64,000 nucleotides of DNA from Armatimonadota bacterium (lineage in GTDB: Bacteria > Sysuimicrobiota > Sysuimicrobiia > Sysuimicrobiales > Humicultoraceae). Below are positions 34,977 through 43,065 of the stretch, in pieces. Numbering within the stretch: position 1 is the first letter of the stretch; every line of letters starts with the position of its first letter. The stretch covers positions 602,059 through 666,058 of the forward strand of contig JAVKHP010000001.1 of assembly GCA_031459855.1 (NCBI GenBank), in the 5' to 3' direction. The notes beneath the pieces were generated by a model. That model saw only the letters and a program-made list of their open reading frames with translations, did no database searches and was not told where the DNA came from. The position numbers and the translations under genes were made by a program.

Positions 34977-35002
34977 GCAGGAGGCCCCGGGGGGCCTCCT
35001 GC
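34977..35002 (-). promoter_or_regulatory. Leader hairpin before the R3H-AAA/tmk/darA/holB operon
   Basis: A perfect 12-bp stem (GCAGGAGGCCCC / GGGGCCTCCTGC) with a 2-nt gap, in the 5' leader about 35 nt upstream of the GTG start. It is followed on the - strand by CATTTCC, so it could act as an attenuator or mask the start region. Downstream of the TATAAT at 35086. Confidence 0.5.
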
Positions 35003-35085
35003 GTCGACGCCGGCGGTATACGGCTGTTGCCCTCGTAGCGTCGTCACTGCGCTGCGAACGCGATCGACCATCACCCAGAGCCATT

Positions 35086-35114
35086 ATACTACCCCGGCTG
35101 CGGGGTCGGAAAGC
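35086..35114 (-). promoter_or_regulatory. Promoter of the R3H-AAA operon
   Basis: On the - strand: -10 TATAAT (35086-35091) and -35-like TTTCCG (35109-35114) with a 17-bp spacer. The resulting leader would be about 135 nt. Confidence 0.6.
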
Positions 35115-35158
35115 CGTCCCGCCGCTCCGGCCGCAGCGGCGTGACGGCCGGGACGGCT
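35112..35158 (-). terminator. Terminator of the endonuclease Q-like gene
   Basis: On the - strand a 10-bp stem AGCCGTCCCG/CGGGACGGCT, with a GC-rich inner hairpin, begins right at the stop codon. It is followed by TTTCC, which overlaps the next promoter's -35. Confidence 0.5.
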
Positions 35159-36423
35159 CAGAACAGGCTGGTCTGGGCGGGCTCGGGGGTCCGGACGGGC
35201 ACAGCCCCTGCTCCGCCTGAGGGCGCGCTGTCGGCGAAGATGCTGATGGTGCCAAAGACGCCGTCGTAGCCCGGCGCGATCGTCACCCGCCCTTCGCGGA
35301 CACGGCGCAGCCCCTCCGCAACCCGCGCCGTCGTCACGCGCTCGACCTCGGCGACGGGCACGTCCAGGAGGACGGCGAACTCCCCGCCGAACTCCTGACA
35401 GAGCGTGGAGTACGCTTCCCGCACCGCCACCGTGCCGGGCTGGGCGCCCATGGCCTCCGCGATGATCTCCTCCAGCGGGATCAGGTTCCGGTACGGGATC
35501 GCCCCCTCGGGCACGAACCCCTCCTCGCGGTCGGCCAGGACCTCCACGCGGTGCAGCACCCCCACCGTGGGCGGCTTGCCGCACACGGGGCACCGGCCGC
35601 CAGAGGCCCGCGTCTCCTTCGGCGTCATGCGCCGGTTGCACGCGCGATGCCCGTCGTAGTGGTACTTCCCCTCTTCGGGGAAGAACTCGATGGTGTACAG
35701 GAAGCGCGCCGTGTCCTTCTCGCGCAGCACCCGCACGATCTCGAAGTAGTCGAGCTCGCAGGCGAAGACGTTGGCCTCGCGGCCCAACTTCGCCGGCGAG
35801 TGGGCGTCGGAGTTGCTCACCAGCACCACCCGGTCGAGCTCCGAGAGGCGCCAGTTCATGGGCGGGTCGCTGGACAGGCCGGTCTCGACGGCCGCGATGT
35901 GTCGCAGCTGGTCGCCGAAGCACTCGGCGATGGAGTCGAAGCCAGAGTGGCTGCCGTACAGGGAGAACCACGGCGTCCACGCGTGCGCGGGGATGACCAG
36001 GCAGTCGGGCGAGATCTCCATGACGTACTCGACCAGGCGATCGCTGGGCAGGGTGAGGGTCGGACGCCCGTCGGCCAGCAGGTTGCCGAACCGCCCGAGG
36101 ACGGCGTTGATGCGGTCCACCACCTCGAACGACGGCGCCAGGATGATGTTGTGGATCTTGCGCAGCCGTCCTCCGGCCGGGTAGACGTTGGAGACCTCGA
36201 CGGTGAGCATGAAGTGCGCGCCGCCGTGGGTGTACAGCCCGCGGTCGGTGGGGCGCAACTTCGCCCGCAGCTCCCGCAGCCAGACCGGGTGCGTGAAGTC
36301 GCCGGTGCCCAGCAGCGTGATCCCCTTCAGCCTGGCCCACCGGGCCATGTTCTCCACGTCCATGTCCCGGCTGGTCGCCCGGCTGTACCGCGAGTGCAGG
36401 TGCAGGTCGGCAATGATCCGCAC
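35158..36423 (-). CDS. Endonuclease Q-like PHP-domain nuclease
   Basis: A 421-aa protein of the EndoQ family, which nicks DNA 5' of deaminated bases (uracil, hypoxanthine, xanthine). The PHP fold has ADLHLHSRYSRATS (about 4-17), GTGDFTHPVW, HAWTPWFSLYGSHSGFDS, ETGLSSDPPMNW and SNSDAHSPAKLGREANVF. A zinc motif (CNRRMTP... CPVCGKPPTVG) and LHRVEVLADR follow. The GTG at 36423 with GGGGAG gives the usual N-terminus. Older databases label such proteins UvrD-like helicases, which is wrong. Confidence 0.85.
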   Translation of the reverse strand: MRIIADLHLHSRYSRATSRDMDVENMARWARLKGITLLGTGDFTHPVWLRELRAKLRPTDRGLYTHGGAHFMLTVEVSNVYPAGGRLRKIHNIILAPSFEVVDRINAVLGRFGNLLADGRPTLTLPSDRLVEYVMEISPDCLVIPAHAWTPWFSLYGSHSGFDSIAECFGDQLRHIAAVETGLSSDPPMNWRLSELDRVVLVSNSDAHSPAKLGREANVFACELDYFEIVRVLREKDTARFLYTIEFFPEEGKYHYDGHRACNRRMTPKETRASGGRCPVCGKPPTVGVLHRVEVLADREEGFVPEGAIPYRNLIPLEEIIAEAMGAQPGTVAVREAYSTLCQEFGGEFAVLLDVPVAEVERVTTARVAEGLRRVREGRVTIAPGYDGVFGTISIFADSAPSGGAGAVPVRTPEPAQTSLF

Positions 36424-36477
36424 GGCAGCTCGCTCCCCTACCAAGATGTAGTGGATCTTCCGTCTCTTTCGGCACGA

Positions 36478-36505
36478 TATATAGTAGTTCCTTGCTGGCA
36501 GGAAC
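36478..36505 (-). promoter_or_regulatory. Promoter region and dyad upstream of the EndoQ-like gene
   Basis: AT-rich TATATA/TACTAT (36478-36486) could be the -10 on the - strand. The -35 position is occupied by an inverted repeat, GTTCCT - TGCTGGC - AGGAAC (36487-36505), suggesting an operator. Confidence 0.5.
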
Positions 36506-36695
36506 ACTACCTGGTGCCTCGCCCCGACGGCTCCTTCCCCCGAGATCTTGGGCTGGTCAGGCACCCGACGCGGCGCCCGGGTGGGCGGCCAGGTCGTTGG
36601 AACGCCAGGCCGGCCTCGGACCGGTCACGATTCCGTCTGGCGTGGTAAAGACGATACGCTGGCCGCAGACCATCGCGGTCATCGTCGGTGCGGGG
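36506..36695. other. Gap between the flavoprotein and EndoQ-like genes
   Basis: About 190 bp with no recognisable gene or hairpin. Confidence 0.4.
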
Positions 36696-38045
36696 TCACG
36701 ACTCCGGCCGACGCGGTGGGGACGACAGGAACCGTCCATCGCGCGGGGCCCTGTCGGCAAGGGCGCCATCGCCACGTGCGCCGTCGCGCCACAACGCGAG
36801 CGCTGCCGCGCCCAGGGCCGCCGCCACCGTCGGGGTCAGGCGGACGTCGCGTACCCCGGCGCGCAGCACCGCCCCCAGCACCGGGCGCAGCAGGCGGGAC
36901 TGGTACTGCGTGTCGCCGTGCTCCTCCACCGCCCGGCGCAGGCCGGCGTCGGTGGCCAGCGCGCGAATCGCCATGTTCAGGTGGCGGTCGGGGAGGCGGT
37001 TCAGGGCTGCGCGGACGATCGACGTGAACCGCACCTCGCGCCCGAACGCCGCCTGCCAGGCGCGCTCGTAGCCGGCCAGCGCGCCGGCGGCGACCGCCCC
37101 ACCCGCGACCACGTCTGCGGCCGCCCGCGCGGCCAGTTCGCCGGCCAGCATGGCGAAGTAGATGCCGCCCCCGCTCGTCGCCTTGACGTGTCCCGCAGCG
37201 TCCCCGACGACCAGCATGCCCGGCACGTAAGAGGGCCGGCGCGGGCCGAGCACCGGGATCCGGCCGGCCAGGCGGCGGACGATGCGGGCGCCTCGCAGGC
37301 GGCGCGCGGCCAGCGGGTGCTCCGCCCGCAGCCGCTCGAGGTAGTACGCGGGCGACCGGGCGGTGAGCCGGGGATCGATGGCCACCCCCAGCCGTCCGCG
37401 GTCCCCGCCGATCGGCATCAGCCAGCCGAAGAAACCAGGCGCCACGTCGGCACCGAAGTAGAGCTCCGGGGTATCGTCGGCGTCGATGCGCGCGCCCTCC
37501 ACCTCGTACTGCAGGCCGTGCACGAGCCGGCGGCGCAGGCGCAGCCCGAGCTGGGCCGGCAACACGGGATGGGCCCCCTCGGCGTCGATCACCACGACCG
37601 CGTCGATCGTCAGCCGCCCCCGCGGCCGGTCGGCCACCACACGCAGCCGCCCGCCGGTCCGCTCGACCAGGCGCGCTCTGGCCTCCGTGATCACCTCGGC
37701 GCCGGCGGCGGCCGCACGGTCGGCCAGGAAGCGGTCGAACACGGCCCGGTCGACCACGTACGAGTCGATCGCCGCGCGCCGCACCACGGCCGTGCCGCCG
37801 TCGGGGGCGCACAGGACCGCCGCCCGCAGCGCGGTCTGCGCGAGCGCGACCGGCAGCGCGAACCGGCGGAACGCATGGACCGACAGTTTGCCGGTGCAGT
37901 GGGTGGGGCACCCGACCTGGCGGTGCGCTTCCAGCACCACCACGCGCAGCCCGGCCAGCGCAGCGGCACGGGCCGCGCTGGCACCGCCGGGCCCGGCCCC
38001 GACCACCAGGACGTCGCAACGCACGATGGGCTCCTCGACGCGCAT
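36696..38045 (-). CDS. Geranylgeranyl reductase-family flavoprotein
   Basis: A 449-aa FAD-dependent reductase. The dinucleotide fold is CDVLVVGAGPGGASAARAAALAG, then VGCPTHCTGKLSVHAF with the family cysteine, WLMPIGGDRGRLGVAID, and the second FAD motif MLVVGDAAGHVKATSGGGIYFA. Relatives reduce prenyl chains of chlorophyll, archaeal lipids or menaquinone. No isoprenoid gene is adjacent, so the substrate is open. The ATG at 38045 has no clear SD; a GTG seven codons later is possible. Confidence 0.83.
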   Translation of the reverse strand: MRVEEPIVRCDVLVVGAGPGGASAARAAALAGLRVVVLEAHRQVGCPTHCTGKLSVHAFRRFALPVALAQTALRAAVLCAPDGGTAVVRRAAIDSYVVDRAVFDRFLADRAAAAGAEVITEARARLVERTGGRLRVVADRPRGRLTIDAVVVIDAEGAHPVLPAQLGLRLRRRLVHGLQYEVEGARIDADDTPELYFGADVAPGFFGWLMPIGGDRGRLGVAIDPRLTARSPAYYLERLRAEHPLAARRLRGARIVRRLAGRIPVLGPRRPSYVPGMLVVGDAAGHVKATSGGGIYFAMLAGELAARAAADVVAGGAVAAGALAGYERAWQAAFGREVRFTSIVRAALNRLPDRHLNMAIRALATDAGLRRAVEEHGDTQYQSRLLRPVLGAVLRAGVRDVRLTPTVAAALGAAALALWRDGARGDGALADRAPRDGRFLSSPPRRPES

Positions 38046-38085
38046 GCGCCGCGGGCCGCGGCTCGGTCCCGCGACGACGCCGGTC

Positions 38086-38115
38086 TGTGGTACCGTAGTG
38101 AAAGAGTCTACCACA
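38086..38115. promoter_or_regulatory. Inverted repeat between divergent genes
   Basis: TGTGGTA and TACCACA separated by 16 bp, in the 182-bp region between the flavoprotein (-) and DUF192 (+) genes. Possible operator; no family match claimed. Confidence 0.35.
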
Positions 38116-38227
38116 CGGGCGGCGCGGTGTGCCGCGGCATCGGGGTGCCGGCGTTGCGGCCGCCACCCCGCCGCCGGGGACAGGGTCTGCGAGCACGAGC
38201 CGAACGCAGCGGGGAGTACTGCCGACG

Positions 38228-38845
38228 ATGCCCACACCTCGGGAGCCTGACACGCACGGCGACCTGCAGGCGCCCCCCGGAGCCCTCTCGCAGGGCGCGA
38301 TGCCCGCACCCCGGGCGTCCGCAGCCGCCGCGCCCGCGGCCCGCAGCACCGCACGCCGCCGCGTGGCCGCGACGCTCGTCGTCGCCGCCATCGGCACTGC
38401 GGCGCTGTGGGGGCTGCGCGAGCCCTCCGTGCCCGCCGGTCCGCAGCCACGGTTTGGCCGCGGCACCCTGGTGTTCGTTCAGGACGGGCGGCGCGTGCGC
38501 CTGGCGGTCGAGATCGCCGACACGCCCGAAGCCCGCGCCCAGGGCTTGATGTACCGGCGGCACCTGGACGAAGACGCGGGGATGCTGTTCGTCTTCGACG
38601 AGGACGCCCGGTGGGGCTTTTGGATGAAGAACACGTTCATCCCGCTGTCCATCGGGTTCCTCGATCGCTCCTGGCGGCTGCTGGAGATCCTGGACATGGC
38701 GGTGGCGGCCGATCCGGAGCGCGGGCCATGGCCGATCTACGAGCCCGCACGCCCCTACCGGTACGCGGTGGAGGTCAACCAGGGCTACTTCCTCCGCCGG
38801 GGGATCACGCCCGGCGCGCGGGCCGAACTGGTGGTGCACAACTAG
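38228..38845 (+). CDS. DUF192 protein, membrane-anchored
   Basis: A 205-aa protein. After an Ala/Pro-rich N-terminus and one transmembrane helix (VAATLVVAAIGTAALWGL, about 46-63) comes a DUF192 domain (about 85-200): VRLAVEIADTPEARAQGLMYRRHL, AGMLFVFDEDARWGFWMKNTFIPLSIGFLD, and a C-terminal VNQGYFLRRGITPG. The domain faces outside; its function is unknown. It precedes the sensor-kinase gene by 28 bp. Confidence 0.82.
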   Translation: MPTPREPDTHGDLQAPPGALSQGAMPAPRASAAAAPAARSTARRRVAATLVVAAIGTAALWGLREPSVPAGPQPRFGRGTLVFVQDGRRVRLAVEIADTPEARAQGLMYRRHLDEDAGMLFVFDEDARWGFWMKNTFIPLSIGFLDRSWRLLEILDMAVAADPERGPWPIYEPARPYRYAVEVNQGYFLRRGITPGARAELVVHN

Positions 38846-38873
38846 CCGGACGCGACGGCGAGGACGACCGGAG

Positions 38874-40544
38874 ATGAGCCTGAGATCGTCGGAGGTCGAG
38901 CAGGCCCAGCGGCTGGCCCGCAAGGAGGCCGAGATCGCCGCGCTGCGGGAGATCAGCCGCGCCATCTCCGCCGCCCTCGACCTGGAGGCGACCCTGCAGC
39001 TCATCACCCGCACCACGGCCGAGGTCATGAAGATGGACTCGTGTTCCATCTACCTGCTGGATCCGGCCGGCGAGTGGCTGGTCCTGAAGGCCACCACGGG
39101 CCTGGCGGCGGAGTCCATCGGGCGCGCGCGGCTGCGCTTCGGCGAGGGGCTGACGGGCTACGCCGCCCAGGCGCGCACGCCGGTCTACAGCAGCGACGCC
39201 GCCAGCGACCCCCGCTTCGTCTACGTCCCCGGCACGCGGGAGTACGCGTTCCGCTCGCTGCTGGCCGTCCCGCTGCAGACCGCCGGCAAGGTGCTGGGTG
39301 CCATGAACGTCCAGACCACCGCCGTCCACGAGTACGGGCCCGACGAGATCGAGCTGCTGTCGATCATCGCCGACCTGGCAGCGGGCGCCATCGAGAAGGC
39401 CACGCTCTACGACAGCATGCGCCGGCAGATCGCCGAGCTCTCCACCCTGGCGGAGGTCAGCAAGACCCTCACCGCCCCGCTGTACCTGGAGGAGATCCTG
39501 CGGCTGATCTGCGAGATGGCCGCCGGACTGCTGGATGCCCGGCTGTGCGCCCTCATGCTGCTGGACGAGCAGACGGGCGAGCTGGTGCTTGCGGCCTCCC
39601 ACCGGGCGGGCGAGCGCTACCAGCGCAAGCCCGCGCTGCGCGCCGGCGAGGGCATCAGCGGCCTGGTGGCCGCCACGGGCGAGCCCGTCGCGGTCCCCGA
39701 CGTGCTGGACGACCCGCGCTTTATCCACAAGGACCTGGCCCGCGCCGAGGGGCTACGGGCCCTGCTGACCGTGCCGCTGCGCGTGCGCGATCGCATCATC
39801 GGCGTCTTCAACTGCTACAAGGATCGCCCCTACCAGTTCAGCCGCGACGAGATCTCGCTGCTGTCCACCCTGGCGAACCAGACGGCGCTGGCCATCGAGA
39901 ACGCATCGCTCGTGGTGCGCTCGGCCATCGTCCGGGAGATGCACCACCGGGTCAAGAACAACCTGCAGACCATCGCCATGCTGCTGCGCCTGCAGCTGCG
40001 CGACGGCCGCGAGGTCTCGGGGCGCGAGGTGCTCACCGAGACGATCAACCGCATCTTGAGCATCGCCGCGGTGCACGAGATCCTCTCGGTCGAAGGCTTC
40101 CGGCTCATCAACCTCCGCGACCTGCTCGAGCGCGTGACCCGGACCGTGAGCCAGACCATGGCCCGGCCGCCGTTGCAGGTGGCCATCACCGTCGAGGGCG
40201 AAGCCCTGTTCCTGCCCTCGCAGCAGGCGACGTCGGTGGCCCTGGCGGTCACCGAGCTGGTGCAGAACGCCATGGAGCACGCCTTCCCCGAGCGGACGAC
40301 GGGCCGCATCCGCATCGTGCTGGCCCAGACCGACCGCGACTGGCTGCTGGAAGTGACCGACGACGGCGTGGGCCTGCCGGCTGGCGCCGACCCCCTGGCC
40401 ACCGACAACCTGGGGCTGAAGATCGTGCGCGCCCTGGTCACCGAGGACCTGCAGGGGCGCTTCGACCTGGAGGGCGCACCCGGCGCTGGCACCCGGGCGG
40501 TGCTGACCATCCCCCGGGTGCGCGAGACGGGCCCGGTGCGGTGA
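38874..40544 (+). CDS. Sensor histidine kinase, GAF-GAF-HisKA_2-HATPase
   Basis: A 556-aa soluble kinase without membrane segments. After an N-terminal coiled coil there are two GAF domains (about 25-175 and 195-345: CSIYLLDPAGEWLVLKATTG, LCALMLLDEQTGELVLAASH). The HisKA_2 phosphoacceptor is His in REMHHRVKNNLQT (about 358-370). The ATPase has N-box ELVQNAMEHAF and G-boxes DDGVGLP and LGLKIV. HisKA_2 kinases pair with ANTAR regulators, and one follows 190 bp downstream. The signal is cytosolic and unknown. Confidence 0.9.
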   Translation: MSLRSSEVEQAQRLARKEAEIAALREISRAISAALDLEATLQLITRTTAEVMKMDSCSIYLLDPAGEWLVLKATTGLAAESIGRARLRFGEGLTGYAAQARTPVYSSDAASDPRFVYVPGTREYAFRSLLAVPLQTAGKVLGAMNVQTTAVHEYGPDEIELLSIIADLAAGAIEKATLYDSMRRQIAELSTLAEVSKTLTAPLYLEEILRLICEMAAGLLDARLCALMLLDEQTGELVLAASHRAGERYQRKPALRAGEGISGLVAATGEPVAVPDVLDDPRFIHKDLARAEGLRALLTVPLRVRDRIIGVFNCYKDRPYQFSRDEISLLSTLANQTALAIENASLVVRSAIVREMHHRVKNNLQTIAMLLRLQLRDGREVSGREVLTETINRILSIAAVHEILSVEGFRLINLRDLLERVTRTVSQTMARPPLQVAITVEGEALFLPSQQATSVALAVTELVQNAMEHAFPERTTGRIRIVLAQTDRDWLLEVTDDGVGLPAGADPLATDNLGLKIVRALVTEDLQGRFDLEGAPGAGTRAVLTIPRVRETGPVR

Positions 40545-40734
40545 CCATGGCGCGCCCGCAGCGTCCTGTCACCGTCGCGCACGCCCCCCGGCACGGCACC
40601 CGCCGTGCACCCGCACGGGCGTGGGTGCCCGCACGGAGTCGGAGATCCGCACGGCCCTGCCTCACCCCGTGCTGCTGGCCGCGCGCGCGTCCTGGCCGAG
40701 GCCGGCGGGCGCCGCGCGGATCGACCTGTCGCCG
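40545..40734 (+). other. Gap between kinase and response regulator
   Basis: The regulator frame is open back to 40621, but residues before MPPLRVLIADDE look non-coding. No promoter or hairpin recognised. Confidence 0.4.
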
Positions 40735-41307
40735 ATGCCGCCGCTGCGGGTCCTGATCGCCGACGACGAGGCCCTGATCCGCATGGGCCTGCGGGCCATG
40801 CTCACCGAGGCGGGCTACCAGGTCGTCGGTGAGGCGGGCGACGGGCGGCGCACGTTGGACCTCATCCGCAAGCTGGACCCCGACCTGGTCTTCCTGGACA
40901 TCAAGATGCCGCCGCCCGATGGGCTCGCCGTCGCCGAGCAGGTCATGGCCGCGGCGCCGCGCCCGATCATCCTGCTGACGGCCTACGGCGACCGCGACTA
41001 CATCGAGCGCGCCCGGGCGGCGGGCGTGATGGCGTACCTGGTCAAGCCCATCAAGGAGGCCGACCTGGTGCCCACCATCGAGCTGGCCCTGCAGCACTTC
41101 CGCACGCAGGGGGCGCTGGCCGACGAGATCCGCAGCCTCGAGGACGCCCTGCAGACGCGCAAGCTGGTGGAGCGGGCCAAGGGCGTGCTGATGGAGCGCG
41201 AGGGCCTCTCGGAGGTCGACGCGTTCCGCCGCATCCAGCGGGCCAGCCGCGACGAGCGGCGGCCCATGAAGGTCATCGCGCAGGAGATCCTGGAGGGGAA
41301 GCGCTAG
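40735..41307 (+). CDS. Response regulator with ANTAR RNA-binding domain
   Basis: A 190-aa antiterminator-type regulator. The receiver domain (1-125) has acidic DDE, the phosphoacceptor in VFLDIKMPPPDG, Thr in LLTAY, and Lys in YLVKPI. After a coiled coil comes ANTAR (about 135-190): ALQTRKLVERAKGVLMEREGLSEVDAFRRIQRASRDERRPMKVIAQEIL. ANTAR proteins bind paired hexaloop hairpins in nascent RNA and prevent termination. Its phosphodonor is presumably the upstream HisKA_2 kinase. Its 3' end overlaps znuB on the other strand by 35 bp. Confidence 0.92.
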   Translation: MPPLRVLIADDEALIRMGLRAMLTEAGYQVVGEAGDGRRTLDLIRKLDPDLVFLDIKMPPPDGLAVAEQVMAAAPRPIILLTAYGDRDYIERARAAGVMAYLVKPIKEADLVPTIELALQHFRTQGALADEIRSLEDALQTRKLVERAKGVLMEREGLSEVDAFRRIQRASRDERRPMKVIAQEILEGKR

Positions 41308-42121
41308 GGGGCGCGCCCTCGCCTCGCCGGCGCCCCACGAGCGACGCCGCACCGAACAGCCCCAGGGCCACCAGCACGATCGCCCCGCCGGCGGCCAGGT
41401 CGAGGTAGAAGGCCGCCACCAGGCCCAGCAGCACCGCGGCCAGGGCGAAGGCCACCGCGGCCACCACCGTGCCGCGGAACGACGTGGCCACCCGCATGGC
41501 CGCCAGCGCGGGGACGACCAGCAGCGCGCTCACCAGCAGGATGCCCACGACCCGCATGGACAGCACGACCACCAGCGCCGTCAGCACCGTGAGCAGGGTG
41601 TTGAGCGCACCGACGGGCATGCCGCTGGTGCGGGCGGCCTCCTCGTCGAGCGTGACCGCGAAGAAGTCCTTGTAGAGCACCAGCACCACGGCCGCCGTCG
41701 CGGCGCCCAGCCCGGCCATCACCCGCAGGTCGGCGGGCTGCACGGTGGCGATGCTGCCGAACAGGTACCCGAACAGGTCAACGGTGAAGCCCCGGGCCAG
41801 GCTGATCAGCACGATGGCCACCGCGAGCCCGCCCGAGAGGAACACGGCCAGGGCAGCCTCCCCGGACAGGTGGCCGCGCGTGCGCAACGCCTCGATGCCG
41901 ACCCCGCCCGCCACGGCCACGATCAGCGCGCCGGCCAGCGGCGGCGCGCCGGCGAACAGCCCCAGGGCCACGCCGGCCAGGGCGAGGTGCGCCAGGGTGT
42001 CGGCGATCAGTGCGAGCCGCCGCAGGACCAGGAAGACCCCGATGAGCGGGCAGACCACGGCCACGATCACGCCGGCCAGCAGGGCCCGCTGCATGAAGGC
42101 GTGCTGGAGCACCTCGGGCAT
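41273..42121 (-). CDS. znuB: Zinc/manganese ABC transporter permease (ZnuB type)
   Basis: A 282-aa ABC-3 family permease with eight to nine hydrophobic segments. It begins MPEVLQHAFMQRALLAGVIVAVVCPLIGVFLVLRRLALI and has HLALAGVALG and SALLVVPALAA. It should work with ZnuC and ZnuA, which lie 2 kb away on the same strand; a hydrolase (-) and ferrochelatase (+) separate them. Confidence 0.88.
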   Translation of the reverse strand: MPEVLQHAFMQRALLAGVIVAVVCPLIGVFLVLRRLALIADTLAHLALAGVALGLFAGAPPLAGALIVAVAGGVGIEALRTRGHLSGEAALAVFLSGGLAVAIVLISLARGFTVDLFGYLFGSIATVQPADLRVMAGLGAATAAVVLVLYKDFFAVTLDEEAARTSGMPVGALNTLLTVLTALVVVLSMRVVGILLVSALLVVPALAAMRVATSFRGTVVAAVAFALAAVLLGLVAAFYLDLAAGGAIVLVALGLFGAASLVGRRRGEGAPPSASPPGSPAR

Positions 42122-42198
42122 GGCCGCCTCAGGCGACGCGCAGCGCCCCGGCGTCGTCCCAGGGGATCTCGGAGGGCGCGCGCCGGCGGCGCACGGCG

Positions 42199-43041
42199 CT
42201 AGCGGGCCAGGTGCGCGCGCAGCCGGGCCACCGCCGTGGGCAGCACGACCTCGAGCCGGTAGCCCGGGAACCGTGTGCGCAGCGCCTCGACGATGCCCTC
42301 GTCCGTCCAGCCTGCGGCCAGGCCGTCGCGCACCACCGCCTCCACCGCGTCGTGGTAGGCGGCCTGCAGGTCGATCACCTCGGCCCCGGCGACGGGACCG
42401 TGCCCCGGGACGAAGACGTCGGCGTCCAGGGCGCGCAGCGCGTCGAGCCCGCGCCGCAGCTGGTCCAGCCGCGCGTGCTCGTAGTTGTAGTGGTAGCCGT
42501 TGAAGAGCAGGTCGCCCGCGATGGCCACGCGCTCGGCCGGCACGTAGACGAAGGCGTCGCCGGGCGTGTGCACCCATCCCGGGTGCCACACCTCGACCTC
42601 GAGCCCGCCGGGGTGCACCGTCAGCGTCTGCTCGAAGGTGACCAGCGGGGCCACCACCTCGGCGTCGGCGAACAGGTCGGCGAGCTCCGGACGGGCCCGC
42701 CGCTCGGCGAGCAGGGCCGGGTGTTCGGCCAGGATGCGCTCGCGGCAGGCCTGGTGGGCGATGACCGCCGCGCCCTGACGCGCGAACAGCGCGGCGCCCA
42801 GCGTGTGGTCGGTATGGTGGTGCGTCAGCACCACCGCCCGCACCGGCGCCGCCGTGTGCGCCCGCAGCGCGGCTTCGACCTCGCGGGCGTGCGCCGGCGC
42901 GATCAGCGGATCGACCAGCACCACGCCCTCGCTGCCGACGACCGCGGCGCAGTTGGTCCCGTACGCGGCCTGGATCGTGTCCTCCCCGAACGTCCAGACG
43001 AACACCCGGTCACCGATCTGGTACTCCGTCAATGCGCTCAT
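42199..43041 (-). CDS. Metallo-beta-lactamase-fold hydrolase
   Basis: A 280-aa MBL-fold protein. The metal motif is LTHHHTDHTLGAALF (about 73-87), further ligands are HTPGDAFVYV, AGDLLF and PGHG. It resembles quinoprotein-relay/glyoxalase-like members rather than a beta-lactamase. It is divergent from hemH with a 24-bp gap, so their promoters must overlap. Substrate unknown. Confidence 0.82.
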   Translation of the reverse strand: MSALTEYQIGDRVFVWTFGEDTIQAAYGTNCAAVVGSEGVVLVDPLIAPAHAREVEAALRAHTAAPVRAVVLTHHHTDHTLGAALFARQGAAVIAHQACRERILAEHPALLAERRARPELADLFADAEVVAPLVTFEQTLTVHPGGLEVEVWHPGWVHTPGDAFVYVPAERVAIAGDLLFNGYHYNYEHARLDQLRRGLDALRALDADVFVPGHGPVAGAEVIDLQAAYHDAVEAVVRDGLAAGWTDEGIVEALRTRFPGYRLEVVLPTAVARLRAHLAR

Positions 43042-43065
43042 GCCTATGGTATTCTGTGTGGAGCC

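Noticed and set aside
36487-36505. LexA/SOS box upstream of the EndoQ-like gene
   Set aside because: The arm order GTTC...GAAC is inverted relative to the Firmicute GAAC...GTTC box, so I only call it an unidentified dyad.
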